From NCBI GenBank assembly GCA_030430025.1, contig JAUIGR010000001.1, positions 1 through 64,000 of the forward strand: a DNA stretch of 64,000 nucleotides, written 5' to 3'. This stretch comes from Gammaproteobacteria bacterium (GTDB lineage: Bacteria; Pseudomonadota; Gammaproteobacteria; Xanthomonadales; Marinicellaceae). The position numbers and the translations under genes were made by a program. Below, in pieces: positions 16,482 to 25,881 of the stretch. A model generated the notes under the pieces. The model was not told the origin of the DNA, did not search any database, and saw only the letters and a list, made by a program, of their open reading frames with translations. Position 1 is the first letter of the stretch, and each line of letters starts with the position of its first letter.

Positions 16482-17659
16482 TGAATTGGTCTGTCGCGTT
16501 ATTTTTTTCGATGTGGGTGTTGTTACCTTTTGGACGTCTGGCAGAGCTACCAGTGCTGGGATTGTCCATTATTGGTGTCTATGTCTTGATTCATTATAGG
16601 GACTTGATGTTCGGCTCAAAAACAGTCAGGACGTTCTCAATTTGTTTCGGCCTTTATTTTTTGATGTTGGTGGTTGCCTCTCTTGACTCTTATTGGGCTA
16701 ATAAATCTTGGTTAATTACCTTATCTTCTTTGCGCTTTTATTTTGCAGGTTTGGCATTGTTGTTTTATTTAAAAGATGAACATGTGCACAAATTACAGAG
16801 GTGGTTGCTTATATTGGTGACTTTTTGGACGCTTGATGCTTTGATTCAATACGTGTTGGGATATGATTTGTTTGGAATCACTTCATATCCTGGTCGTTTA
16901 TCAGGTGTCTTTGGTATGAACGTTAAGTTGGGACCGATTCTTGCTTTGTTGTTACCATTTGTACTGATGGCTTTACGAGAATCAAGGTCGATCATTCGTT
17001 GGTTGATCGTAGCATTGTTGGTTTTAGTGATTGTGCTCAGTGGTACCCGTTCTGCATGGTTGATGATGATTTTTGTGCTGGTTACTTATTGGTGGTTTCA
17101 TGTTAAAGGACGACGTTGGCTATTATTGATCAAAACGATGTTATTATCGTTGGTGGCATGTGGATTTCTGTGGCAATTTTCTGACGATTTTCAAACTCGT
17201 GTGAGCCGATCTATGGCTGTCTTCCAAGGAGATGTCAGTGGGTTAGATTTTGCTTTGGCTGATCGTTTGCCAATCTGGAAAACGGCAATTAATATGTTCA
17301 AAGCACATCCAATTAATGGTGTAGGACCACGTGCTTTTCGAAAAGCTTATACTGAATATGCAACAGAAGAAGATGTTTGGATTATCCAAAACAAACAAGG
17401 TTTACACGCGCACCATTGGTTTTTGGAGTTGTTGGCAGAGACTGGGTTGGTAGGGTTGTTGATTTTTGGGATGCTCAGTTATAAGCTGTTGACTATGATT
17501 TGGTTACATAAGAATAAGGTCAATTGCTGGTCTCCTACAGTGTCATTAATGGCTGCTTTTTTGCCAGTGGTCTCTTTGTATTCACTATTTTCTTCTTTTT
17601 GGTCACTGTCGTTGTGGTGGGTGTTGATGATGTTGTTTCTGGTTGTCAAAGATGAATAA
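16481..17659 (+). CDS. O-antigen ligase family membrane protein (WaaL-like)
   Basis: The 392-residue integral membrane protein has about ten to twelve hydrophobic segments and a large periplasmic loop before the last ones. The loop contains NGVGPRAFRKAYTEYA and HAHHWFLELLAETGLVGLL, the conserved Wzy_C-type region whose His is important in WaaL. WaaL transfers a lipid-linked glycan to the lipid A-core in the periplasm. A Wzy polymerase or other ligase cannot be excluded. It overlaps the preceding GT4 stop by one base and the next gene by 8 bases. Confidence 0.83.
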   Translation: MNWSVALFFSMWVLLPFGRLAELPVLGLSIIGVYVLIHYRDLMFGSKTVRTFSICFGLYFLMLVVASLDSYWANKSWLITLSSLRFYFAGLALLFYLKDEHVHKLQRWLLILVTFWTLDALIQYVLGYDLFGITSYPGRLSGVFGMNVKLGPILALLLPFVLMALRESRSIIRWLIVALLVLVIVLSGTRSAWLMMIFVLVTYWWFHVKGRRWLLLIKTMLLSLVACGFLWQFSDDFQTRVSRSMAVFQGDVSGLDFALADRLPIWKTAINMFKAHPINGVGPRAFRKAYTEYATEEDVWIIQNKQGLHAHHWFLELLAETGLVGLLIFGMLSYKLLTMIWLHKNKVNCWSPTVSLMAAFLPVVSLYSLFSSFWSLSLWWVLMMLFLVVKDE

Positions 17660-18419
17660 AGTGTCGGCTGTTATTACCTGTTTTAATGCCGAGAAAACAA
17701 TCAGCAGTTGTTTGGAGAGTTTATCATGGGCAGATGAAGTGGTGATCTTGGATTCATACAGTGAAGATCATACACCTGGTTTGATAGCAAATTTTCAAAC
17801 TGTTTTGCCAAACAAAATAGTCTTCAAACAGCAAGTCTTTGAAGGTTTTGCAAAACAAAAGCAAGCGGCTATTGATCTGGCAACTAATGACTGGGTATTG
17901 CTGCTCGACGATGATGAACAGTTGACTCCCAAGGCCATTCATTGCATCAAAAAATGGCAGCAGAAAAAGCCTAAAGCACCAGGTTATGCTTTGCCGAGAA
18001 TCGAGTGGGTTTTCTGGCATTGGTCGCATCCTTGGGTGAAACGCAATGAATTCATTCGTTTATTTGATAAAAATAGGGCCCACATGAGCCAAGACTTAGT
18101 GCACGAATCGATCATATTGGATGGTAAGAAAAAACGTTTACATGCGCCATTTAAGCATTATGGGGAACGTTCCATTCAAATGAAACTGGATAAAATTAAT
18201 CGCTATTCAGCATTATCGGCTCAGCAAAAGTACCAAAGAGGTGTGCGTTGTACGGCCTTACGTTTATTACTTTACCCACCGTTTTATTTTTTTCGTCAGT
18301 ATTTCATTAAGCGTCAGATTTTTAATGGTATCTCTGGCGTGATCAATGCCAGTTTGAATAGTTATTATGCTTATTTGAAGTACGCTAAGTTGTACGAAAT
18401 ACAAAAAAGTAATGACTGA
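17652..18419 (+). CDS. Glycosyltransferase family 2 (WaaE/LgtF-like)
   Basis: This 255-residue GT-A enzyme begins VSAVITCFNAEKTI, continues ADEVVILDSYSEDHT and LLLDDDEQLT (the metal/nucleotide-binding Asp cluster). Its C-terminal half, rich in aromatic and basic residues (RLFDKNRAHMSQDLVHES, HYGERSIQMKLDKINRYS), resembles the WaaE/KdtX/LgtF group. That group adds a beta-glucose or similar hexose to the inner LPS core. The start is the ATG at 17652, overlapping the ligase gene by 8 bases, so translation is probably coupled. Confidence 0.85.
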   Translation: MNKVSAVITCFNAEKTISSCLESLSWADEVVILDSYSEDHTPGLIANFQTVLPNKIVFKQQVFEGFAKQKQAAIDLATNDWVLLLDDDEQLTPKAIHCIKKWQQKKPKAPGYALPRIEWVFWHWSHPWVKRNEFIRLFDKNRAHMSQDLVHESIILDGKKKRLHAPFKHYGERSIQMKLDKINRYSALSAQQKYQRGVRCTALRLLLYPPFYFFRQYFIKRQIFNGISGVINASLNSYYAYLKYAKLYEIQKSND

Positions 18420-19290
18420 TGTTTGGGTGAGTTTAGCGAGATGGTTTTGTCGTTTGCCTTTGTCTTGGCAGATGGTGGCAGGTCGTGTGTTAGGACGCTT
18501 ATTTATATGGTTCCCTAATCAGCGTAAAGAGATTGCACGGCGAAATATAGCTCATTGTTTTCCACAACTCACTGTCAAACAAAAAAAACAGCTACTTAAG
18601 AATAATCTGATTGCTACTGGACAAGGTGTCTCAGAAATGATGGCTGCATTATGGTGTGATGACAAAAAAGTGAGAGGCTCTTTCGAAATTGTTGGCTTGG
18701 ATGTTCTTCAATCATATATTAACCAGGGTCAAGGGGTGTTGCTTTTATCTTGCCATACGACCTCAATTGAATGGGGAATCAGAGGGTTAAACTATTTATT
18801 GAAACAACAAGGTTTGCCTGTAGGACATATGCTTGCTAGAGAACACAATAATAAAAAGCTCGAAGCATACTATCAGGAGGCTCGATTGGCATTTGTTGAG
18901 AAAGTGATCGACAAAAAAGACATCAGGTCAATGCTTAAATCTTTAAAGTCAGGTAACAGTGTTTATTATGCACCAGACCAAAACTTTTCATACCAGTGCG
19001 AATTTGTTGATTTTTTCGATCAGCCAGCAGCCACTACAACAGGTCCAGCTAAACTGACACACACTGCAGGTTTGATTGCTGTGCCTTGGTTTTGTTTTCG
19101 AACTGGGTTGAGTCAATGGCGAATAGAAATTTGTCATCCGTTATCTTCTATGGGTAAGAGTGATTATCTTGTTGCACTTAAAGAAATGAATCAACTATTT
19201 GAAAATAAGATATCAGAGTATCCTGATCAATATCTATGGGTACATCGGAGATTCAAAAACCAACCTGATGGTGCTGACATCTATCGCTAA
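18412..19290 (+). CDS. Lipid A acyltransferase, LpxL/HtrB family
   Basis: The enzyme adds a secondary acyl chain to Kdo2-lipid IVA at the inner membrane. The 292-residue protein has the family HX4(D/E) catalytic motif in SCHTTSIEW (H115, E120), VYYAPDQNFS near 184 and the C-terminal YLWVHRRFK. A hydrophobic N-terminus could act as membrane anchor. It overlaps the GT2 gene by 8 bases, the last of the LPS-type operon. LpxL and LpxM cannot be separated from sequence alone. Confidence 0.88.
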   Translation: MTDVWVSLARWFCRLPLSWQMVAGRVLGRLFIWFPNQRKEIARRNIAHCFPQLTVKQKKQLLKNNLIATGQGVSEMMAALWCDDKKVRGSFEIVGLDVLQSYINQGQGVLLLSCHTTSIEWGIRGLNYLLKQQGLPVGHMLAREHNNKKLEAYYQEARLAFVEKVIDKKDIRSMLKSLKSGNSVYYAPDQNFSYQCEFVDFFDQPAATTTGPAKLTHTAGLIAVPWFCFRTGLSQWRIEICHPLSSMGKSDYLVALKEMNQLFENKISEYPDQYLWVHRRFKNQPDGADIYR

Positions 19291-19340
19291 TAATTTAAGT
19301 GATTGACTTGTATTTGAAAAATTTTATCTTAGAAGTTTGT

Positions 19341-19503
19341 TTCAATGCTTTTTTTCGGTAGACGGTGTGGCACAAGGACGTGCCACCTTGAGCCGTTTAG
19401 GCTCAAGTAAGGTCAAAAAACATCAGCAAAATCACACTTTTGCGCTTAAGTGTTTTTTGACCGATGCTGGAAAAGGCCAGGAAGGACTTTTCCAGGACTG
19501 ACT
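19341..19503 (-). repeat. Dispersed structured intergenic element, copy A (short form)
   Basis: On the minus strand this begins with AGTCAGTCCTGGAAAAGTCC and runs for about 160 bases with very high identity to the element at 43684. It contains the same nested hairpins: GGTCAAAAAAC pairing with GTTTTTTGACC, CTTGAGCC with GGCTCAAG, and GTGGCAC with GTGCCAC. The right-hand part and right terminal repeat of the long copies are missing. It fills the gap between the convergent lpxL-like and zapE genes and ends 6 bases from the zapE stop. Confidence 0.8.
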
Positions 19504-19508
19504 ACTTA

Positions 19509-20546
19509 TCAAATCAGTAATTCTGACAGGCGTGAGGCACAGCGCTTGAATTCAAAGGCGAGTTTTTCACCCTGATAAAGCATTTTATAGTGGGTATCTG
19601 CTTGGGCTATGATTTTGATTTCATTTTCGTATAGCACATCAATGAGGGTGATGAATCGTCTTGATGAGTCATTTTCATAGATGCTCAGTTTGGGAATGCC
19701 TTCGATGTAGAGGGTGTCGATTTGTTCGGCAATAGCGATGTAATCACTGGCACTTCTGGCGTCTTTACACAGTGCATCGAAATGGCACCAGAGGTTTTTG
19801 CCAGCAGCTTTGGTGATGGGTAAGACGCGGTCATTGATGCACCAGGGTTGATTGTTCATTTCATTAGAGTCATTATGATGGATAAAGTGATCATGTAGGC
19901 GGAGGTAGGAACTTTCATTGATCGGGTAATACCAGTGTTCATGAGTACCATTAGCCTGGATACGATAATCTTGTTCACCATCCAGATGTAGAACTTGCAG
20001 ATGCTGTTTGATCCAGTCGATAGCGGGTAAAAATTTAGCCCGTTGTAAACCATCATGGTACAAATCATCGGGTTTAACATTCGATGTGGTGACCAGTGTT
20101 ATGCCATGTTTTAAGAAGGCAACCAACAGACCAGAAAGTAACATGGCATCAGCGATGTCATTGACCAAAAACTCGTCCAGGCAAACCACATCGACTGATT
20201 CAGCGAGTTGTTGACAGATGAGGTTGATAGGGTTTTGGTGTTGTTTATTAGACTGCAACTGATGATGTAACCAAAGCATGAATTCATGGAAGTGCTGTCG
20301 TTTTTTACCGACATTTTCAGGTAGGGTGTCGTAAAATAAATCCATTAAATGAGTTTTTCCTCGTCCGACTGAGCCGTATATATAGATACCCTGTAATGTC
20401 GTTCTTTTTTGCCAGAACCATTGTCGGGGAGGTGATTCTAATTCATCATGTAATCTCTGAAACTCATTTACTACAAGCCCCTGTAACGCATCGTGCCATA
20501 TCAAGCCCCCATTTAATTCAGATTGGTATTTGGCTTTTGGCCCCAT
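19509..20546 (-). CDS. zapE: Cell division protein ZapE (AFG1-like ATPase)
   Basis: ZapE is an AAA-type ATPase that associates with the FtsZ ring. The 345-residue product shows the Walker A GSVGRGKTHLMDLF, Walker B VVCLDEFLV, sensor region VTTSNVKPDDLYHDGLQRAKFLPAI and a C-terminal sensor with YENDSSRRFITLIDVLYEN. The order and spacing fit the AFG1/ZapE family. The ATG overlaps the stop of the upstream hydrolase gene by one base (TAATG), so the two are co-translated. Confidence 0.92.
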   Translation of the reverse strand: MGPKAKYQSELNGGLIWHDALQGLVVNEFQRLHDELESPPRQWFWQKRTTLQGIYIYGSVGRGKTHLMDLFYDTLPENVGKKRQHFHEFMLWLHHQLQSNKQHQNPINLICQQLAESVDVVCLDEFLVNDIADAMLLSGLLVAFLKHGITLVTTSNVKPDDLYHDGLQRAKFLPAIDWIKQHLQVLHLDGEQDYRIQANGTHEHWYYPINESSYLRLHDHFIHHNDSNEMNNQPWCINDRVLPITKAAGKNLWCHFDALCKDARSASDYIAIAEQIDTLYIEGIPKLSIYENDSSRRFITLIDVLYENEIKIIAQADTHYKMLYQGEKLAFEFKRCASRLSELLI

Positions 20547-21202
20547 TATTCGTTGGTGTGAAGTTGTCTTAAAATACCATTTTTTATAGCGCCTTTGAGA
20601 TCTAATAAGCGGCGATGGAAGAAGTGACCGGCTTTCATGGTGATCAGTTGTGGTTTGGGATTTTGTTGTTCTACGTATTCATACACAGCTCTTGGACTGA
20701 CTACATCATCCTCATCACCCATAATGACCAGCCAAGGGCACTCTGGTGGAGGTAGTTCAGCAAAATCGTAACGTTCTACTGGTGGAGCAACAGTCAGCAT
20801 TTGTTTCGGGTTAATTTCATGCGCTTGGCGTAAGGCTACATAAGAACCGAAAGAGAAACCTGATAACCAAACGTCACAATGAGGTAGTTGTTCAATTGCC
20901 CATGCATAGACTGCCATCAGATCCTCAGATTCGCCAACACCATCATCAAAAACGCCATCAGAGGCGCCAACGCCACGAAAGTTAAAGCGTACTGTGTGTA
21001 AACCCATGTCGCGATAGGCTTTTTCTATCATATGAACAACTTTATTGTGCATAGTACCACCGTATAACGGGTGTGGATGGCAAATGAGACCAATAATGCT
21101 TTTATCTACAGCTTCAGCATCAGGAGGTGAGGCGATGATTTCGATTTGACCTGCTGGGCCAGTTATCATCATTTTAGTCGCTTCTTTCGGAAATTTGCTC
21201 AT
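20546..21202 (-). CDS. Alpha/beta hydrolase (COG2945-like)
   Basis: The 218-residue protein has an alpha/beta hydrolase fold: oxyanion region CHPHPLYGGTMHN, nucleophile elbow SGFSFGSYVAL, acidic residue in VIMGDEDDVVSP and the catalytic His in KAGHFFHRRL. The short length and HPHPLYGG segment match the COG2945 group of small cytoplasmic hydrolases of unknown substrate. It is translationally coupled with zapE downstream. Enzyme class is firm; substrate unknown. Confidence 0.85.
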   Translation of the reverse strand: MSKFPKEATKMMITGPAGQIEIIASPPDAEAVDKSIIGLICHPHPLYGGTMHNKVVHMIEKAYRDMGLHTVRFNFRGVGASDGVFDDGVGESEDLMAVYAWAIEQLPHCDVWLSGFSFGSYVALRQAHEINPKQMLTVAPPVERYDFAELPPPECPWLVIMGDEDDVVSPRAVYEYVEQQNPKPQLITMKAGHFFHRRLLDLKGAIKNGILRQLHTNE

Positions 21203-21241
21203 TGTGACAGACCCAAAGAGAAAGTCGGCATTATATCACTC

Positions 21242-22168
21242 TCAGAAAATAGACTTGCCTGTTTTGGTGGTGAACGCTTCCAAAAATTGTAGTCCACGTT
21301 GTGAGTTACCCTTTTTATTCAGTCCGGGACTCCAGGTAGTGACCACAAACTCATTTGGAAGTAAGGCAACGATGGCGCCACTGACACCACTTTTTCCTGG
21401 TAAACCAACTTTGTAAGCAAACTCGCCTGCTTCATCGTAAAATCCGCAGGTAAGCATAATGGCATTGATTCTTTTGGCTTGACTGCTATTTAATATTTGA
21501 TCACCACTTTGTGGGCAACGACCATGATGTGACAAAAAAGCAAATAATTTAGCCAAGTCTTGACAGTTCAGGGTAATAGAGCAGCAATCAAAATAAAAAT
21601 CGAGTAATGCATCAATATCTTGTTTTATGTTGCCCAGTGACTTAATTAAGTTAGCTAAGGCAACGTTTCGATACCCTTTGGATTTTTCAGATGCTGCAAT
21701 AAGCGGGTTGGTACCGATTTTGGGATTATCTGAACAACGCCTGATGAGCTTCAGTAACTCGGCTAAAGGATCACTGAACAGATCCATTAGCACATCACAA
21801 ATAACCAAGGCGCCAGCATTGGAAAAAGGATTTCGTGGTACACCTTGTTCAAACTCTAGATTACCCAGACTATTAAATGGTGTACCAGAGGGTTCCACTC
21901 CAACGCGTTGCCACAACTGTCCATCGAGTTTTTGATAAGCCAAACATAGAGTCAAGACTTTAACAATTGACTGAATTGAAAACGGTTTCTGCCAATCGCC
22001 AGTTTGGTAAGTCTGACCATGTTGATCCAAAACAAATACACCCATTTGATCAGCATTGATTTTTGCTAGTTCTGGGATGTAATTGGCGGCCTCTCCCAGA
22101 GAGGCTGAGGACAGCAGTGATTGGTGAATTTGCTCTATGATTTGTTGATAATTAGTTTCTTTATTCAT
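21242..22168 (-). CDS. glsA: Glutaminase A
   Basis: GlsA hydrolyses L-glutamine to glutamate and ammonia and belongs to the serine-dependent beta-lactamase fold. The 308-residue product has the catalytic S-x-x-K in FSIQSIVKV (S67, K70), the family stretch VEPSGTPFNSLGNLE, GVPRNPFSNAGA, and a conserved KVGLPGKSGVSGAI near the C-terminus. Length is normal. It overlaps the ampG-like gene by 8 bases, so both are probably on one transcript. Confidence 0.93.
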   Translation of the reverse strand: MNKETNYQQIIEQIHQSLLSSASLGEAANYIPELAKINADQMGVFVLDQHGQTYQTGDWQKPFSIQSIVKVLTLCLAYQKLDGQLWQRVGVEPSGTPFNSLGNLEFEQGVPRNPFSNAGALVICDVLMDLFSDPLAELLKLIRRCSDNPKIGTNPLIAASEKSKGYRNVALANLIKSLGNIKQDIDALLDFYFDCCSITLNCQDLAKLFAFLSHHGRCPQSGDQILNSSQAKRINAIMLTCGFYDEAGEFAYKVGLPGKSGVSGAIVALLPNEFVVTTWSPGLNKKGNSQRGLQFLEAFTTKTGKSIF

Positions 22169-23699
22169 ATTTTTTTATACCGTTGTTTGGAAACAGTTGA
22201 ACCCGGTTAGCATAAATTAACATGACCACGACTGGCAATCCCATTAAAAAAGTGGCAAAGAAAAATTGAGCATACCCTAAAGTATCGACCATAGCGCCAG
22301 AATAGCCACCCAAAATTTTAGGAAACAAGGTCATAACACTTGAAAACATGGCGTACTGTACAGCAGTAAACTGTTTGTTGACCAACAGTGATAAAAAAGC
22401 GACAAAAGCCGCCATTGCTAATCCTGCAGATAAATTATCCGCTGATATCATCACTAATAATACAATGAAGTTTTTTTCCATACCTGTCATCCACATGAAT
22501 AATAGGTTGGTTAAAGCAGATAAACTGGCGCCGATGATCATGACTTTGATGACTCCCCAGCGCATGGCCAAAAAACCACCCAGTAAACCCCCAGATAAAG
22601 TCATAATCAATCCAAAGTTTTTTGAAGCAGTAGCAATGTCCGATAGGTTATAGCCTAAACCCTGATAAAATAAATTGGCTGCGGCACCCATCACCAGATC
22701 GGCGATACGATAGGTGGCAATAATACCAATGAGCAGCCACATGTGTTTTTTATGTTGCTTGAACAAATCCATCACCGGTAAGACATACACCTGTTTGATC
22801 ATCGATCTGTTGACCCACGTTACGTGACTGGCTAACGAACCAGCGATCACAGCTAAAAATAAAGCACTCAGCATTTGAGTTGTATTGGCCAGAACACTTG
22901 CGAAAATTTGATTCTTTGATGCTATTGTTAACAATTCTCTGAACCATTGTGTAATCTCTCCGGTGGTTAACATGAATGCAATAATGATCGTTACTGCCAC
23001 CATAAAAACCCATATCACACCGAGGTAGTCGTTTGTTGTGTGGTGAGCCTCATTGCGTTTAATCGGCTCTTTGATGAACCAAGTGGTAGTGATCCCTACC
23101 AGCATCGTTGAGGCCATGATTAAATAGCTGAGACGCCAAGCAGGATAATGATATGCTGTCATAGATGTACCGAAATAATCAGCAAGATATAATGCACCAG
23201 CGCCGGAAGTGATCATACCAATGCGATAACCAACAATATAGACAGATGATAGCATGGCCATCTGAGATTCATCTGCCGCTTCAATTCGCCAAGCATCGAT
23301 TAATATATCTTGTGTCGCAGCAGCAAAACCCAATAATACAGCGGCAATGGCCATTTGTGTCAGTGCACCTTCCCCTAGAGCGGGGTCAGTCATTCCCATA
23401 GTTATTAAGGCAATGATAACCATCATTTGTGCGAATATTAGCCAGCCTCGGCGTTGCCCTAGCCAAGCGGTTAAAAAAGGTAAAGGTAAACGATCGACCA
23501 ATGGTGACCAAAGGAATTTGAATGAGTAACCTAAGGCAGCCCAGGAGAATAGCGTAATGGCAGATCGTTCAATGCCTACTTGCTGGAGCCAAAGTGATAA
23601 CGATGAGAAAATTAAGTAATAAGGAATCCCCGCAGAAAACCCCAAAAATGTCATGTGGGCGAATTTAGGATGTAGTAAGTTCTTAAGGGTGTGGGACAT
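22161..23699 (-). CDS. AmpG-like MFS permease
   Basis: This 512-residue polytopic protein has 12-14 hydrophobic segments. AmpG imports GlcNAc-anhydro-muropeptides for cell-wall recycling. Family marks are LGFSAGIPYYLIFSSLSLWL at the N-terminus, KFLWSPLVDR, GFAAATQDILIDAWRIE and the second-half repeat region ending in FLATFLMGLP-like sequence. Substrate is inferred from the family; other MFS roles are possible. It is the first gene of a two-gene unit with glsA. Confidence 0.85.
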   Translation of the reverse strand: MSHTLKNLLHPKFAHMTFLGFSAGIPYYLIFSSLSLWLQQVGIERSAITLFSWAALGYSFKFLWSPLVDRLPLPFLTAWLGQRRGWLIFAQMMVIIALITMGMTDPALGEGALTQMAIAAVLLGFAAATQDILIDAWRIEAADESQMAMLSSVYIVGYRIGMITSGAGALYLADYFGTSMTAYHYPAWRLSYLIMASTMLVGITTTWFIKEPIKRNEAHHTTNDYLGVIWVFMVAVTIIIAFMLTTGEITQWFRELLTIASKNQIFASVLANTTQMLSALFLAVIAGSLASHVTWVNRSMIKQVYVLPVMDLFKQHKKHMWLLIGIIATYRIADLVMGAAANLFYQGLGYNLSDIATASKNFGLIMTLSGGLLGGFLAMRWGVIKVMIIGASLSALTNLLFMWMTGMEKNFIVLLVMISADNLSAGLAMAAFVAFLSLLVNKQFTAVQYAMFSSVMTLFPKILGGYSGAMVDTLGYAQFFFATFLMGLPVVVMLIYANRVQLFPNNGIKKYE

Positions 23700-23804
23700 T
23701 GTTATTAAAATAAAATAAAATCAATAGTATAGCCAATGTCTTTTGTGTTTTTTAAACAATTTAGGTATCATTAAAGTTAAAAGGCTTTTATTAAGGGGTT
23801 GTGG

Positions 23805-24854
23805 ATGATCACAGTTGAAGCATTGCAGCAATATTATCCGTTTAACAAAATTCAGTTCAAATTTCTTCCTATTTTACTGAGAGAGTTAGAGTTTTTTAGT
23901 TTACAAAAAGGTGAAAAGTTATATTCAATAAACAGACGTGCTGAAAACACCAAATATCTGACCCAGGGCATCATACATGTCATGACAGACAAGGGCAGAG
24001 AAAAAGTGATTAAGTCTACTTCCTTACAGTCCAAGTATCCGATTGGTGATGCCAATAAAAGCAATACCATGGACGCAGTAGTGTCATCAACACAAGCATC
24101 AGGTTTTCAAATTAATTCAACTCTGCTAGATCATTTTCTGGTTTGGAATGATAGTTACAGTAAAGTGACATTGGATAGTCCAATCAGAGGTCATAAAGAT
24201 TACCATTGGGTGATTGGCTTATTAAAAAGCCAATCAGTTCAAATGCTGCCACAGGGTAACGTAGGTGAAATGTTTGAGGTGCTCGGTTCATCTGCTTTTG
24301 ACGTGGGTGCTGAAGTGGTTTCTGAAGGTGATGCGGGTGATTACTGTTATATCATTGCCCGTGGTGAAGCAGAAGTTTATAAATGTGGCTCCAATGGCGA
24401 ATATAAAGTCGCTGATTTGGGGCCTGGTGATTTATTTGGTGAGAGTGCGTTAGTCAGTAATGAACCGAGAAATGCTTCTGTTCGAATGAAGTCGAATGGT
24501 TTATTAATGACACTGTCTGGAGAACAATTTGGTAAATTGTTGAAGGCACATGTTGTGCGCTGGATAACAGCGGAAGAAACCTTAGAAAAAATTACCCAAG
24601 GGGCCACTTTACTAGATGTTAGGGAGCGAGAAGAGTATCAACAGCTAGGCGTTCAGGGTTGTCTCAATATTCCTGTTAATGAGGTACATAGTAAGCTCTC
24701 TACATTAGACAAAAGTCGTGTCATTATTACTTGTTCTAATATGGGGTCGCGTTGTGCTTCGGCGGCTTTTACTTTGGCTACAAAAGGATTTGATGTTTAT
24801 GCGCTACAAGGTGGAATCAGCGGTCTACTTCGTACACTGGATCGTCTGGCCTAA
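23805..24854 (+). CDS. Cyclic-nucleotide-binding domain / rhodanese fusion protein
   Basis: The ATG at 23805 is preceded by AAGGGG at good spacing. The 349-residue product has three parts. A degenerate cNMP-like module occupies about 25-85. A better cNMP-binding domain occupies about 145-250 with the phosphate-binding cassette FGESALVSNEPRNASVRM. A C-terminal rhodanese domain (about 255-349) carries LLDVREREEY and the active-site loop TCSNMGSR with the catalytic Cys (C310). It has no DNA-binding helix-turn-helix and no membrane segment. A cytoplasmic sensor that links a nucleotide signal to sulfur transfer or thiol chemistry is an inference. It is monocistronic. Confidence 0.85.
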   Translation: MITVEALQQYYPFNKIQFKFLPILLRELEFFSLQKGEKLYSINRRAENTKYLTQGIIHVMTDKGREKVIKSTSLQSKYPIGDANKSNTMDAVVSSTQASGFQINSTLLDHFLVWNDSYSKVTLDSPIRGHKDYHWVIGLLKSQSVQMLPQGNVGEMFEVLGSSAFDVGAEVVSEGDAGDYCYIIARGEAEVYKCGSNGEYKVADLGPGDLFGESALVSNEPRNASVRMKSNGLLMTLSGEQFGKLLKAHVVRWITAEETLEKITQGATLLDVREREEYQQLGVQGCLNIPVNEVHSKLSTLDKSRVIITCSNMGSRCASAAFTLATKGFDVYALQGGISGLLRTLDRLA

Positions 24855-24860
24855 TAAAGC

Positions 24861-24889
24861 TGCCTTCATTCGGTTGTTTTTGATATAAT
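24861..24889 (+). promoter_or_regulatory. Candidate sigma-70 promoter of prpBC
   Basis: TGCCTT and TATAAT are separated by 17 bases, about 110 bases upstream of the prpB start. The -10 is perfect, while the -35 is poor, which would fit a regulated promoter. No binding site for a PrpR-type regulator was recognised. Confidence 0.4.
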
Positions 24890-24999
24890 TCCGCAGCATT
24901 TGTTACTGCCACACGGAGTTGTGGGGTGATAACCTCACTGGCAATGTTGAATGAGTTGAGGAGCAGGTTCATTTAAATTGCCATCAAAATAGGAAAGCT

Positions 25000-25881
25000 A
25001 TGTCGATGATCAGTCCGGGTTTAAAATTTCGAGATGCTGTAAAACAAAATCAGCCATTAAAAGTAGTAGGTACCATTAATGCCTATACTGCTCGCATGGC
25101 TAAAAATGTTGGTCACCAAGCCATTTATTTATCAGGTGGTGGTGTTGCTGCTAATTCATTAGGCATGCCTGACTTAGGTATTTCTTCTTTGGAAGATGTG
25201 CTAATTGATGTACGTCGCATCACTGATGTTTGTGATTTGCCTTTATTGATTGATGTTGATACGGGTTGGGGTGGTGCATTTAATATTGCTCGAACCACTC
25301 GTTCTGTCATTAAGGCCGGTGCTGCCGCTATGCATATTGAAGACCAAGTGTCACAAAAGCGTTGTGGCCATCGACCCAATAAGGAAGTTGTCTCAAAAGA
25401 TGAAATGGTTGATCGCATTAAAGCAGCTGTTGATGCCAGAACTGATGATCATTTTGTTATCATGGCGCGTACAGATGCACTGGCTACTGAAGGTGAAGAA
25501 GCGGCCATTGAGCGTGCTGTGGCATGTGTTGAGGCAGGTGCTGACATGATATTTCCTGAAGCAATGAAAACATTGGAGCAGTATCAACGCTTTAAAGAGG
25601 CGGTTAAGGTGCCTATCCTGGCTAACATCACTGAATTTGGTCATACACCATTGTTTACATCAGAGGAGCTGGGTCATTATGGTGTCGATATTGTTTTGTA
25701 TTGCTGTAGTGCTTACCGTGCGATGAATAAGGCGGCAGAAACTGTATATCAATCGATTTTAGTTAAGGGTCATCAAAAAGACGTACTGGGCATGATGCAA
25801 ACACGTGAAGAGCTATATGAACATTTGGATTATCATAGTTTTGAACACAAATTAGACGAATTATTCTCGGAGGATAAATAA
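25000..25881 (+). CDS. prpB: Methylisocitrate lyase
   Basis: PrpB cleaves 2-methylisocitrate to pyruvate and succinate, the last step of the methylcitrate cycle for propionate use. The 293-residue product has the isocitrate-lyase-superfamily loop KRCGHRPNK with the catalytic Cys (C122), [11 protein letters not shown] for metal binding, and MHIEDQ. Size and motifs favour PrpB over isocitrate lyase, which is longer. An AGGAAAG precedes the ATG. It overlaps prpC by one base (TAATG). Confidence 0.94.
   Translation: MSMISPGLKFRDAVKQNQPLKVVGTINAYTARMAKNVGHQAIYLSGGGVAANSLGMPDLGISSLEDVLIDVRRITDVCDLPLLIDVDTGWGGAFNIARTTRSVIKAGAAAMHIEDQVSQKRCGHRPNKEVVSKDEMVDRIKAAVDARTDDHFVIMARTDALATEGEEAAIERAVACVEAGADMIFPEAMKTLEQYQRFKEAVKVPILANITEFGHTPLFTSEELGHYGVDIVLYCCSAYRAMNKAAETVYQSILVKGHQKDVLGMMQTREELYEHLDYHSFEHKLDELFSEDK

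Noticed and set aside
19341-19503. Repeated block considered as a CRISPR-like or rRNA/tRNA-related repeat
   Set aside because: Copies are single, far apart, and contain long internal hairpins with no regular spacers and no cas genes nearby.
24890-24999. Possible riboswitch in the prpB leader
   Set aside because: Only short, weak stems were found and no known riboswitch core was recognised.
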